From Pseudomonas alcaligenes (GTDB lineage: Bacteria; Pseudomonadota; Gammaproteobacteria; Pseudomonadales; Pseudomonadaceae), in NCBI RefSeq assembly GCF_041729615.1, contig NZ_CP154874.1, positions 1,121,001 to 1,185,000 of the forward strand: a DNA stretch of 64,000 nucleotides, in the 5' to 3' direction. The notes under the pieces were generated by a model that worked only from the letters and a program-made list of their open reading frames with translations, was not told where the DNA came from and made no database searches. The position numbers were made by a program, and so were the translations under genes. This document shows positions 53,994 to 61,852 of this stretch, one piece after another (position 1 is the first letter of the stretch; the number at the start of each line of letters is the position of its first letter).

Positions 53994-54719
53994 ATGCGCA
54001 TCCTCTCGCTCGTCCTGCTGTTGCTGTGTAGCCCGCTCTGCGCCGGGGAAACCTGGCGCGTGGTCGGCGACGAACAGTTCGCTCCCTACAGCTTCGTCGC
54101 CCTGGATGACGACACCCCGCGCGGCGTGGACGTCGAGCTGGTCGAGGCGGTGATGAAGGACGCCGGCATCGCCTACCAGTTGCGCCTCTACCCCTGGGAA
54201 AGGGTCAAGCGCATGCTCGAACGCGGCGAGGCGGAAATGGCCTTCCAGTTCGCCGGCACCCCCGAGCGCATGGCCCAGTACGAACTGGTCGGCCCCCTGC
54301 GCACCGGCGCCACGGTGTTCATGACCACCGCCAAGATCGCCCTGCAGGACTGGCGCAGCCTGGACGACTTCTCGCCCTTCGTGATCGGCCAGGTGCGCGG
54401 CTACGCCTACCAGTCGGACTTCGACCAGGCCGACCTGGCCCGCGACACCAGCGCGCAGAACCCGCGCCAGCTGGTGTCCATGCTGCTGGCCGGGCGCATC
54501 GACATCATCGTCGGCGACCGCACCCAGCTGCTCTACTTCGTGCAGGAGCAGCGCGCCCAGCACAGCGTGCGCATCCTGCCCAGGCCGCTGGTGCAGATGC
54601 CACGCTACGTGGCCTTCGCCAAGGGCGACCAGGCACGCGCCGAGCGCTTCGCCAGCGCCCTGGAGCGCGTGCGGGCCAGCGGCGAGCTGGAGCGCATCCT
54701 GCACAAGTGGGAGCAGTAG
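53994..54719 (+). CDS. Family 3 solute-binding-like periplasmic protein
   Basis: 241 residues with a signal peptide of about 17 residues ending LCAGE. SBP_bac_3 layout: VVGDEQFAPYSFVALDDDTP RGVDVELVEAVMKD, PWERVKRMLERGEAEMAFQF. No ABC genes adjacent, as is common for Pseudomonas 'orphan' members of this family. Converges on the lipoprotein gene at 54726. Confidence 0.85.
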   Translation: MRILSLVLLLLCSPLCAGETWRVVGDEQFAPYSFVALDDDTPRGVDVELVEAVMKDAGIAYQLRLYPWERVKRMLERGEAEMAFQFAGTPERMAQYELVGPLRTGATVFMTTAKIALQDWRSLDDFSPFVIGQVRGYAYQSDFDQADLARDTSAQNPRQLVSMLLAGRIDIIVGDRTQLLYFVQEQRAQHSVRILPRPLVQMPRYVAFAKGDQARAERFASALERVRASGELERILHKWEQ

Positions 54720-54725
54720 CGCGCC

Positions 54726-55439
54726 TCACTGCACCGGCAGGAAGTTGAGGAACAGCAGGCTCTGCGCGTAGTTCACCCCCAGGCGCCGGTAGCGCTCCTC
54801 CAGCACATGGGTGAGCAGGTCCAGGCGCGCGGTCATCTTGCCGAACTCCACAGCGTAGCTGAGGTTGCTGCCCTCGTTCGACAGCAGCAGCGGGCGGCCC
54901 TGCGCGTCGCGGCGCTGGGCCAGCATCCAGGCGGCGCGCTCGATGTTGCGCGCGGCGTTGTGGATGAACTCGGCGTTGAAGGCATCGGTCAGGTAGAACT
55001 CGGTGCGCCCGCCGTGGGCGGTGATCAGCATGCTGCCCAGGGCATAGACGAAGGCGCCGACCCGGTCGCCCTGGAACTCCGGGCTCAGCGCATAGCTGAG
55101 CGCCTCGATGTCGCGGCGCCCGCCGAGCTGCGGCAGCGGGCGGTTCTCCTCGATGGCCAGGTGGATCGCCCGCTCCGCCGCCGCGCGGTCGGCCAGGCCG
55201 GTCTTGCGCCACTCCTGCGGGTTGCGCTGGTACAGCTTGCTCAGCAGCCGATAGAGGCTGTTGAGGTTGTCGCGCATGGCCAGGGTGGCCATGCGGTCGA
55301 CGTCGCTCTGCAGCAGCTCGCCGGGCTTGAGCGCGTTGCTCTGGTTGACGATGCTGTCGTGGGCCAGGCGCCCGCTGCAGCCGACCAGGCCAAGGACCAG
55401 GCAGAGCAACGCCACGCCGCCATGAACCGCCCGCTTCAT
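54726..55439 (-). CDS. Putative lipoprotein, unknown function
   Basis: 237 residues from ATG 55439. Lipobox GLVGC (Cys about 21). Helical body, with LYRLLSKLYQRNPQEWRKTG and TEFYLTDAFNAEFIHNAARN; no catalytic motif recognised. It is probably anchored to the outer membrane. It is divergent from the OmpA-domain gene and close to other envelope genes. Confidence 0.8.
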   Translation of the reverse strand: MKRAVHGGVALLCLVLGLVGCSGRLAHDSIVNQSNALKPGELLQSDVDRMATLAMRDNLNSLYRLLSKLYQRNPQEWRKTGLADRAAAERAIHLAIEENRPLPQLGGRRDIEALSYALSPEFQGDRVGAFVYALGSMLITAHGGRTEFYLTDAFNAEFIHNAARNIERAAWMLAQRRDAQGRPLLLSNEGSNLSYAVEFGKMTARLDLLTHVLEERYRRLGVNYAQSLLFLNFLPVQ

Positions 55440-55563
55440 CGGAACGCCCCCATTCCTTTTGCCTTGCAGTAAAGCGCAAAAACCCGGATCCGCACTGTGC
55501 GCCAGGCCGCAGCGGGCAGGCTGGGCTAGAGTGAAAGAGGCCACCGGTGCGGAGGACCGCCCC

Positions 55564-56418
55564 ATGAAGATGCCCATCCTGCAACGCCTCGTCCTCGTCT
55601 GCGCGCTGCTGGCGCCGCCGGCCCAGGCCGCCGAGGACCTGCCCGGCGCCAGGGACCACCCGCTGCTCAGCCGCTACCCCGCCTCCCACATCACCGAATA
55701 CCAGCAGAACTACAACGCCGTGGACTTCACCATCGACAGCCAGGATGGCGTGCCGCAACGCCGCAGCATCGAGGGCGACGCCACCCAGATCTTCTACTTC
55801 CACGACAGCGCCGACACCCAGCCCAGCCCCCTGCAGCTGCTGCGCAACTACCAGAACGCGATCAAGGCCATCGGCGGCGAGGTGATCTACGAGCGCCTGC
55901 CCGGCGAGGGCGACGGCGGCGAAACCACCCTCAAGGTGCTCACCGGCGGCAAGGAGGTCTGGGTGCGGGTCGAGCCGGGCATCTTCAGCGCGCCGACCCA
56001 GAGCTACCGGCTGGCCATAGTCGAGGTGGCCGCCATGCAGCAGCGGGTCACCGCCAGCCAGCTGCTGGACGAACTCAACCGCAACGGCTTCGTCGCCCTG
56101 TACATCAACTTCGACAGCGGCAAGGCCGAACTCAAGGCCGACGGCCAGGCCACGGTGGCGGAAATCGCCAGCATGCTCAAAGGCGCGACGGAACTGAAAC
56201 TGGCCATCGAGGGCCATACCGACGACGTCGGCCAGGCGGCGGCCAACAAGGCCCTGTCCGAGCGCCGCGCCCGGGCCGTGCTGGACGCCCTGGTGGCCGC
56301 CGGCATCGCGCCGCAGCGTCTCTCCGCCGCCGGCTTCGGCCAGGAGCGCCCGGTCGCCGACAACCGCAGCGAGGAAGGCCGGGCGAAGAACCGCCGGGTG
56401 GAACTGGTGAAGCAGTAG
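55564..56418 (+). CDS. OmpA-family C-terminal domain protein
   Basis: 284 residues from ATG 55564, with GGAGG 8 bases upstream. Signal peptide ends PAQAAED. The N-terminal 150 residues are of unknown type; the C-terminal OmpA domain (about 170-284) has LYINFDSGKAELKADGQATV, EGHTDDVGQAAANKALSERR and KNRRVELVKQ, which bind peptidoglycan. Links the envelope to the cell wall. Confidence 0.9.
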   Translation: MKMPILQRLVLVCALLAPPAQAAEDLPGARDHPLLSRYPASHITEYQQNYNAVDFTIDSQDGVPQRRSIEGDATQIFYFHDSADTQPSPLQLLRNYQNAIKAIGGEVIYERLPGEGDGGETTLKVLTGGKEVWVRVEPGIFSAPTQSYRLAIVEVAAMQQRVTASQLLDELNRNGFVALYINFDSGKAELKADGQATVAEIASMLKGATELKLAIEGHTDDVGQAAANKALSERRARAVLDALVAAGIAPQRLSAAGFGQERPVADNRSEEGRAKNRRVELVKQ

Positions 56419-56522
56419 GCCCGCGGGTTTACACAGGATTTACACTCCCCCGGGGAGACTATCGCCACACGCAGAGTCGAAAGCTGTAACCGGAATAGAC
56501 CGGCCTCACAGGAGTTTCGACC

Positions 56523-56870
56523 ATGCGTTCACGCATCCCCCTCATCACCGGCCTGATCGCCAGCCTGCTCTTTGCTGGCGCCCAGCAAGCCCAGGCAGCC
56601 GACAGCGGCGATGTGGCCATCGGCGTGGCGGCTGGCGCAATTCTCGGCAGCGTGCTGACGCCGCGCCAGGTCGTGGTCTATGAACAGCCGCGGGTGCACT
56701 ATGCACCGCCACCGCCCGTCTACTACCCGGCACCGGTCTACGTCGAGCGGCCGGTCTACTACAGCCCCGGCCCGGTGATCTATGTCGACGGCCCGCGTTA
56801 CCACCACAAGCACTGGAAACGCCATCACCGCCACCACCACCGCCATCATGGCCACGGCCATCGCTGGTAA
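56523..56870 (+). CDS. Small secreted Pro/Tyr/His-rich protein
   Basis: 115 residues. Signal peptide of about 25 residues ends AQAAD. A Gly/Ala segment (GDVAIGVAAGAILGSVL) resembles glycine-zipper stretches, then a Pro/Tyr-rich repeat region (YYPAPVYVERPVYYSPGPV) and a His/Arg-rich tail with about 15 His in the last 25 residues. Likely periplasmic or outer-membrane associated; the tail could bind metals. Ends at a terminator. Confidence 0.8.
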   Translation: MRSRIPLITGLIASLLFAGAQQAQAADSGDVAIGVAAGAILGSVLTPRQVVVYEQPRVHYAPPPPVYYPAPVYVERPVYYSPGPVIYVDGPRYHHKHWKRHHRHHHRHHGHGHRW

Positions 56871-56874
56871 ACCC

Positions 56875-56896
56875 AGGCCCCGCACATGCGGGGCCT
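56875..56896 (+). terminator. Terminator after the His-rich protein gene
   Basis: AGGCCCCGCA-CA-TGCGGGGCCT, a 10-bp stem 4 bases after the stop, followed by GTCGTTTCT. Confidence 0.75.
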
Positions 56897-57086
56897 GTCG
56901 TTTCTGCTCCCCACTGCCGAATCTGCCGCCCTCTGCTGCGGCCCCGGTATGAACGCCAGCGAAAACCCGCGCTGGCCATTTGCGATCATCGTGCCCAGCC
57001 TGTAGCCTGCAGCGCGCCCAGGGAGCGGGCGGCAGATTCGGCCGACCCTCGCGGGCCCTCCTGGCAGTCACGACAAGGAACTTCCC

Positions 57087-57671
57087 ATGCAACGCTTCGC
57101 TTACCTGCTGGTGCTGGCGCTCGGCGCCCTGCTCACCGGCTGCAGCTTCAACCACCCGGTGGCCGAGGACTACGGCACCTACCTGGCCAACAACCAGGGC
57201 CAGAGCAACCTTCCGCGCGCCAGCGCCCCCGCCGAATACCAGACGGCGGCCAGCACCCAGGCCCACCGCTACGAATTCCGCTCCGCCACCGTGGGCTATG
57301 CCCACCTGTGGATCGTCGAGTTCGGCCAGATGCTGGACGCCACCCTGCAATCCAGCGACGTGCAGCAGGCCTTCGGCAGCCTGCAGGCAGGCAGCGCGCC
57401 GAGCGCGCCGTTGCTGACCTTCGAACTGCAGGACTACCGCTTCGAGGACTTCCGCGCCTACGTCACCCTCAAGATCAGCGTCGCCGCTGGCGGCCAGGCG
57501 CTGTTCAGCAAGGCCTACCAGGTCGAGGGGCAGAGCCAGGGCGGCAAGATGTTCTGGGGCGGCCCCTTCGCCATGAAGAACGCCATCCAGCAGTCGACCA
57601 AGCTGGCGCTGGACGAGATCCTTCGCGACTTCATCGCCGACTACAACCGCCTCGACCTCGCGCAGCGCTGA
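57087..57671 (+). CDS. Putative lipoprotein, unknown function
   Basis: 194 residues. Lipobox ALLTGC (Cys 19). The rest is mixed alpha/beta with SATVGYAHLWIVEFGQMLDA and YRFEDFRAYVTLKISVAAGG. AAGGAA lies before ATG 57087. Resembles Pseudomonas YajG-like lipoproteins in layout, but I cannot assign a family. Own strong terminator follows. Confidence 0.8.
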   Translation: MQRFAYLLVLALGALLTGCSFNHPVAEDYGTYLANNQGQSNLPRASAPAEYQTAASTQAHRYEFRSATVGYAHLWIVEFGQMLDATLQSSDVQQAFGSLQAGSAPSAPLLTFELQDYRFEDFRAYVTLKISVAAGGQALFSKAYQVEGQSQGGKMFWGGPFAMKNAIQQSTKLALDEILRDFIADYNRLDLAQR

Positions 57672-57688
57672 GCCCGGCGCTACGCAGC

Positions 57689-57717
57689 AAAAAGCCCCGC
57701 ACGCGCGGGGCTTTTTT
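57689..57717 (+). terminator. Intrinsic terminator
   Basis: AAAAAGCCCCGC-ACGC-GCGGGGCTTTTTT, an 8-bp GC stem extended by A/T pairs, 18 bases after the lipoprotein stop. It can work in both directions for the convergent gene at 57728. Confidence 0.93.
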
Positions 57718-57727
57718 CATGGCCGCC

Positions 57728-58165
57728 TCACAGCCCGTGCAGCAGGCCGATGGCGAGGAACAGCAGCAGGCCCAGCGGGCCGAACATCATCGCCAGCAGG
57801 TAGCAGGGCACCAGCCACAGGTGGCCGATGCCCTGCGCCGCGCCCTGCTGCTGGATGTACAGGCCGGCCAGCAGGTCGAACGCGAGGATGTGGATCCACG
57901 CCGCCAGCACCGCCTTGGGGTTGCTGAACAGCGCCAGCACCCCGCGCAGGCTAAAGAAACCGGGCTTGCCCTGGCCGCGCTCGCCACGGCTGGTCAGCGC
58001 CTGGAACAGGCTGACGCCGTACAGCACGCAGAGCAGCACCACGGCGACGCCGAGCACCAGGCGCGGGCCGTGGCTCCAGGTGGGCAGCAGGATCAGCACG
58101 CTCCAGCCGCCCAGGGCGGCGAGGCTGGCGAGCTGGAACAGGCGTTTCTGGCTGAGGGCGGGCAT
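57728..58165 (-). CDS. ABA4-like small membrane protein (DUF4281)
   Basis: 145 residues from ATG 58165, with GAGGAA 6 bases upstream. Four TM helices. The segment KAVLAAWIHILAFDLLAGLY followed by HLWLVPCYLLAMMFGPLGLL matches the ABA4/DUF4281 family, whose plant member is neoxanthin synthase; the bacterial role is unknown. The family's WxHxLxFDLxxG motif is present. A frame extends further upstream, but into repeat DNA. Confidence 0.82.
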   Translation of the reverse strand: MPALSQKRLFQLASLAALGGWSVLILLPTWSHGPRLVLGVAVVLLCVLYGVSLFQALTSRGERGQGKPGFFSLRGVLALFSNPKAVLAAWIHILAFDLLAGLYIQQQGAAQGIGHLWLVPCYLLAMMFGPLGLLLFLAIGLLHGL

Positions 58166-58478
58166 GGGGGATTCCTCACGGGGGTGTGGGTTCGGTTGTA
58201 GCCGAAAAGCGGCAGCGGCGGCTGCCATCAGTGAGGGGGTGAATGGTGGGGGCTGGGGTTGGGCTATGGGCCGGTTGTTGACCGTATTTTCAAGTATGGC
58301 GTTGCGACGTGGTTCGCAGTATGGTCGGGCATCGACCTGCAGGGATGCGTTGTTCATGGCGGTGATTGCCACGATTCCTCGCCGAATCTCCCCGGATCTC
58401 TTTAGCGGCTCAAGCCTCGTGCACTTCTCGCAGCGCGTTCCTCGGCGCTCGACTACAGATTGCGCCCTGTACGGCGCC

Positions 58479-58680
58479 TCACTTTTCTTTGTTTGCGCAA
58501 AGAAAAGTAAGCAAAAGAAAGCGCCCCCCGGCATCCGGGTCTCGCTGCGCTCGACTCCCCTCCCTCCGGTGCCGCTCCGGGGGCCGGCGTACAAGGGGCG
58601 TCCATGCCCCTTTACGCCTCTCGCCGCATCCATGCGGCTCGTCCCCCTGCGCAACACCTTCACTCGGCCTACTGACGGGG
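58479..58680. repeat. Extragenic repeat copy A (202 bp)
   Basis: It begins with the inverted repeat ACTTTTCTTTG/CAAAGAAAAGT (58481-58508), continues AAAGCGCCCCCCGGCATCCG and ends CACTCGGCCTACTGACGGGG. It is homologous to copy B (59028-59236) in opposite orientation. The sequence is not coding despite open frames across it. Confidence 0.8.
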
Positions 58681-58756
58681 AGTTTGCGCGCATGAAAGTT
58701 TGGCGTTTCAGGCCGCTCGGAGTCGTCGGTTTGCCCACGGCCACCGGACGACCTCG

Positions 58757-58839
58757 CCGTAGGGTGGATAACGCCGCTTGCGGCTTATCCACCAGCAGCG
58801 CCCATGGTGGGCAACGCTGCGCGGTTGCCCACCCTACGG
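58757..58839. repeat. Three-hairpin extragenic repeat
   Basis: Outer arms CCGTAGGGTGG (58757-58767) and CCACCCTACGG (58829-58839) enclose two hairpins: GGTGGATAA...TTATCCACC and GGTGGGCAAC...GTTGCCCACC. The whole could fold as a cruciform-like three-way structure. Confidence 0.75.
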
Positions 58840-58851
58840 TTCACTCCGTGA

Positions 58852-58952
58852 TCGTGCCCACGCTCTGCGTGGGCATGCAGCCACAGACGCTCTGCGTCTG
58901 CGGGACGCAGAGCGTCCCCGGAAGGGTTCCCACGCGAAGCGTGGGAACCATC
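58852..58952. repeat. Array of ACGCTCTGCGT-type hairpins
   Basis: Four hairpins follow each other: GTGCCCACGC/GCGTGGGCAT, CAGACGC/GCGTCTG, GGACGC/GCGTCC and GGTTCCCACGC/GCGTGGGAACC. This is a recognisable Pseudomonas intergenic repeat family. Confidence 0.75.
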
Positions 58953-59027
58953 GACGCGCACGCAACAAACTCAAACGCCACTACCACAACATCACCATCA
59001 AACCAAAAGCTCGGGCCGGGACCGGGT

Positions 59028-59236
59028 CCCGTCAGGAGGCTGAGTGGAATCGTTGCGTAAGGGGTTGAGCGGCATGGATGCCGCGAGAGACGCGATGGGC
59101 CAGGGATGGCCCTTCGCGGCGTGCCCCTGGAGCAACAATGGAACGAAGGAAGTCTGGCGGCGCAGCCGTCAGACCCGTATGCCGGGGGCGCTTTCTCTTT
59201 GGTTACTTTCTCTTTGCGCAAACAAAGAGAAAGTGA
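59028..59236. repeat. Extragenic repeat copy B (209 bp), inverted relative to copy A
   Basis: Read on the minus strand it starts TCACTTTCTCTTTGTTTGCG and ends CACTCAGCCTCCTGACGGG, matching copy A at both ends and in internal blocks such as AAAGCGCCCCC and GCATCCATGC. Its own short inverted repeat is ACTTTCTCTTTG/CAAAGAGAAAGT (59205-59234). Open frames over it are not genes. Confidence 0.8.
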
Positions 59237-59519
59237 CTCGCCGGGAAGGCGAAAAGCATGGTTTCGGTGTTAACAGGATTTACGTGGGCTCAGACGGTGG
59301 ACAAGCAAAGCATTGTCCGCCCTACAGATATCCAGGGCACTTGCTACTCATAAGCAGGAAAAAAGCAGCCAAAACCGTCCGAAAACCATCTATTACCCTG
59401 AAACCAGAAGACGAAAGACCGAAAAATACAGAGATGAGCTGATTTTTTTTACTTTTAAAATCAATTACTTAAATAGAAATACCGTCTTGATTATTGATAT
59501 TCAGTCATTTTTTAGCAGG

Positions 59520-59588
59520 ATGAGCTTGACTGAAAACGCAATAGAAAATATCTTTTCTCACACTAAGGCAGGCATGAGAGCAACCTGA
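59520..59588 (+). CDS. Possible 22-residue upstream ORF
   Basis: MSLTENAIENIFSHTKAGMR then AT and TGA, with AGCAGG just before its ATG. The stop overlaps the start of the next gene by one base (TGATG), so it could couple its translation. The flanking DNA is AT-rich. It may be chance. Confidence 0.35.
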   Translation: MSLTENAIENIFSHTKAGMRAT

Positions 59589-60355
59589 TGGCCAAGATAA
59601 TTGACTACCCCAGATCCTCACTACAGACCTGCATCCAACTGGCCAAAGCAGTCGACTCCTTTGGAGGAAAGTGCTCGCCGGAACTTGCAGCAGACAAGCT
59701 AGGCATGAAGGTCTCGGGGAACTTCAATGCCATCATCGCTTCAGCTGCGAAATTCGGACTGATTGACAATAAGAAGGGCCAGCTTGAAGTTACAGGCCTT
59801 TACCGGCAGCACAAACTTGCCTATTCACATGAAGAGGCTAATGCAGCACTGACTCAAGCTTTTTTATCACCGCCCCTTTTCCAAAAGCTTTACGACCGAT
59901 TCAAAGGATTAGAGCTTCCTCTCGGCCATTTTGAGAAGGTTCTAATTCGCGAGTTCAGCGTCCCTGAACCACTTGGCTCTAGAACTGTTAAGTATTTTCT
60001 AGAAGGAGCCAAACAATGCGGGATTCTTAGTGAAAATAACGTACTACTAGAAATCGGCGCCTCGTCTCAAGCTAACAGACACAACGAAGATACTGAGGAA
60101 GAGATCTACATTGATGACGCGCAAGAGCCAGAAAGACAATTGATTGAAAGCCCGAAGATCGGAATAGACAACACAAATAAAATAGAACCATCTATCGACA
60201 GCCAAGACCCACGAGCCCATGAAATATTCACTATTCACATCAAAGGCCCTGGAATGGACTCAAAGATCCTCATAAACGAAGAGGACGATTTAATTATTGT
60301 CGAAGCGATGCTTAGGAAAGTTAAAAATAAACTAGGAAAGCCAAATCAAGATTGA
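59588..60355 (+). CDS. Orphan low-GC protein with winged-helix-like N-terminus
   Basis: 255 residues, no signal or TM segment. Codon use and base composition differ sharply from neighbours: 60121-60180 has 24 of 60 G+C. Residues 1-75 (SSLQTCIQLAKAVDSFGGKC, LGMKVSGNFNAIIASAAKFG, LIDNKKGQLEVTGLYRQ) and about 85-160 (LGSRTVKYFLEGAKQCGILS) look like two winged-helix units. A polar linker (about 160-205) leads to a short C-terminal module, FTIHIKGPGMDSKILINEED then LIIVEAMLRKV. I recall similar uncharacterised proteins but no function. It is flanked by repeats and followed by a hairpin; horizontal acquisition is likely. Confidence 0.75.
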   Translation: MAKIIDYPRSSLQTCIQLAKAVDSFGGKCSPELAADKLGMKVSGNFNAIIASAAKFGLIDNKKGQLEVTGLYRQHKLAYSHEEANAALTQAFLSPPLFQKLYDRFKGLELPLGHFEKVLIREFSVPEPLGSRTVKYFLEGAKQCGILSENNVLLEIGASSQANRHNEDTEEEIYIDDAQEPERQLIESPKIGIDNTNKIEPSIDSQDPRAHEIFTIHIKGPGMDSKILINEEDDLIIVEAMLRKVKNKLGKPNQD

Positions 60356-60361
60356 AATAAA

Positions 60362-60393
60362 AAACCGCTTGTGGCGGGAACCACAAGCGGTTT
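60362..60393. terminator. 13-bp hairpin after the orphan gene
   Basis: AAACCGCTTGTGG-CGGGAA-CCACAAGCGGTTT, 6 bases past the stop. The minus-strand reading has the stronger T-tail (TTTTTTATTTC); the plus side has TTTACTT. Probably bidirectional. Confidence 0.85.
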
Positions 60394-60701
60394 ACTTGAA
60401 AATCTTCCGTGGGTGTTAAGAGCTACCCAAAGGAAGGCTAGATCTCACACGCTACAGAAGACTATCTGGCGATTGAATTCTAGGTGCGATGTGGGACTGG
60501 TGTAAAGGAGCTCTGGAGATTGCCTCGTGGCCATTCCTCCTTTTCCAGCCCCTCCTGGGTGCCGTTGGATTTTCTGTAAATCCTTCAAGCACTACAAGAC
60601 GGGTAAGCAAGTCTTCCCTAAAAAGGCTGACTGCTTTTGCTTTCTAGTACGAGCTTGAGCTGCCCTGAAGGGTAGAAGCCTGCTCCTTCATCAACCTCAG
60701 C
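60394..60701. other. Gene-free interval, possible small RNA
   Basis: About 310 bases with no plausible protein frame, less GC-rich than the genome, ending in a strong terminator at 60702-60729. Pyrimidine-rich blocks (CCATTCCTCCTTTTCCAGCC) are present. A small RNA ending at that terminator is possible; no promoter was confidently placed. Confidence 0.35.
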
Positions 60702-60729
60702 AAAAGGCCCGTCAATTGACGGGCCTTTT
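60702..60729. terminator. Bidirectional terminator
   Basis: AAAAGGCCCGTCAA/TTGACGGGCCTTTT is a perfect palindrome giving T-tails on both strands. On the minus strand it ends puuD, whose stop is 16 bases away; on the plus strand it ends any transcript from 60.4-60.7 kb. Confidence 0.9.
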
Positions 60730-60744
60730 CAATTGGTGCACCAC

Positions 60745-61527
60745 TCAGGCGCCGACTGCCTCTCTCCGCTTAGCAAGCTTGCTGGCCTGATACTCCCTCG
60801 CCGCCTCATGAAACGCCCCAATCAGCGCGTTGTAATCGGCCTTCTCCCAATAGCGATACTCCGGATGCCACTGCACCCCCACGGCAAACGCCTTGGCCCC
60901 AATCACGCTGACCGCCTCAATCTGCCCGTCCTCGCACACTGCTTCCACCTGCAGCCCCTCGCCCAGGCGGTCGATGCCCTGGCCGTGCAGCGAGTTGACG
61001 CTGATCTCGCGCTCGCCGAGCAGCTGGTGCAGCACGCCGCCTTCGGTGAGTGCGACCTTGTGCATCGGGCCGTAGGCCACGTCGTCCGGCACACCCTTGC
61101 GCTCGCGGTGGTCGAGACGGCCTTCGACTTCGTGCACTTCGCGGTGCAGGGTGCCGCCGTACAGCACGTTGAGTTCCTGCACGCCACGGCAGATGCCGAG
61201 GAAGGGAATGCCGCGCTCGATGCAGGCGCGCATCAGGCGCAGCACGGTGGCGTCGCGGGGTTTGTCGGCCAGGCCGAGGCCGGGGTGGTCGTCGCCGTAG
61301 AAGCTCGGGTGCACGTTGGACAGCGAGCCGCCGAACATGATGCCGGAGACGCTGTCGAGCACGGTGTCCATGTCCAGGTCGTCGGCGAAGGCCGGGATCA
61401 TCAGCGGGAAGGCGCCGAAGCCGGTGACGGACTGGATGTATTTCTCGCCCACCAGGTGGAACCAGCCGATGTCGCGGTCAGTCAGCTGCCAGCGGCACAG
61501 GGGGAGACCGATCATGGGTTTGCTCAT
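60745..61527 (-). CDS. puuD: Gamma-glutamyl-GABA hydrolase, class I glutamine amidotransferase-like
   Basis: 260 residues from ATG 61527 (MSKPMIGLPLCRWQLTDRDI). Peptidase C26 fold with nucleophile Cys in FLGICRGVQELNVLYGG and His/Glu in GVQWHPEYRYWE. PuuD/SpuA removes glutamate from gamma-glutamyl-GABA in the glutamylated putrescine pathway. The other puu genes are not here. Downstream of bauC on the same strand but behind a terminator and 325 bases. Assignment to polyamine use fits the bau genes nearby. Confidence 0.88.
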   Translation of the reverse strand: MSKPMIGLPLCRWQLTDRDIGWFHLVGEKYIQSVTGFGAFPLMIPAFADDLDMDTVLDSVSGIMFGGSLSNVHPSFYGDDHPGLGLADKPRDATVLRLMRACIERGIPFLGICRGVQELNVLYGGTLHREVHEVEGRLDHRERKGVPDDVAYGPMHKVALTEGGVLHQLLGEREISVNSLHGQGIDRLGEGLQVEAVCEDGQIEAVSVIGAKAFAVGVQWHPEYRYWEKADYNALIGAFHEAAREYQASKLAKRREAVGA

Positions 61528-61681
61528 TGCAGGGTAGTCCTCTTCTGTTAATTGAAGTGGGCTGCCCTTGGGAGAGCGGGCTTGCGGTTCACCTGAAACG
61601 TGAGTCCGCTCACCCAAGGGGTGCCGCGCCCCGATCTTTGCCGGTTCACTGCACCAGTGCCGCGCCCGCGCGGCAGGGTTA

Positions 61682-61771
61682 TCCCCTCTCCCACTGGTGG
61701 GACAGGGGCTGGGGGAGAGGGCGTGGTTCGACGGCCCCTCTCCCCAACCCTCTCCCGTGAACGGGAGAGGG
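61682..61771. repeat. CCCTCTCCC/GGGAGAGGG repeats in the puuD-bauC gap
   Basis: The interval 61528-61852 has no gene. It holds an imperfect unit near 61682-61715 and a perfect one, CCCTCTCCCGT/ACGGGAGAGGG (61748-61771). Same family as at 44904 and 63384. Confidence 0.75.
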
Positions 61772-61814
61772 TGCAAAGCATGCTGCCCGACCAATACATC
61801 CAGCCGGACGGCAC

Positions 61815-61842
61815 AAAAAAGGGCCGGTCCGCAGACCAGCCC
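61815..61842 (-). terminator. Intrinsic terminator of bauC
   Basis: On the minus strand GGGCTGGTC-TGCG-GACCGGCCC (9 bp, one wobble) is followed by TTTTTTGTG. It is 10 bases beyond the bauC stop. Confidence 0.92.
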
Positions 61843-61852
61843 TGGATGGTGC

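Noticed and set aside
58366..58695. 109-codon and 126-codon frames in 58.3-59.2 kb
   Set aside because: They lie entirely on the extragenic repeats A and B, which occur as noncoding elements; similar frames are a common over-annotation in Pseudomonas.
58852..58952. CRISPR-like array
   Set aside because: The units are hairpins of different sequence with no regular spacers and no cas genes nearby.
58479..59236. Insertion sequence or integron-like element
   Set aside because: The inverted repeats are diverged and no transposase, integrase or target duplication is visible.
59313..59519. N-terminal part of a 91-codon frame before the orphan gene
   Set aside because: No ribosome-binding site and it starts inside a hairpin repeat; only the last 22 codons with their own ATG are kept as a tentative feature.
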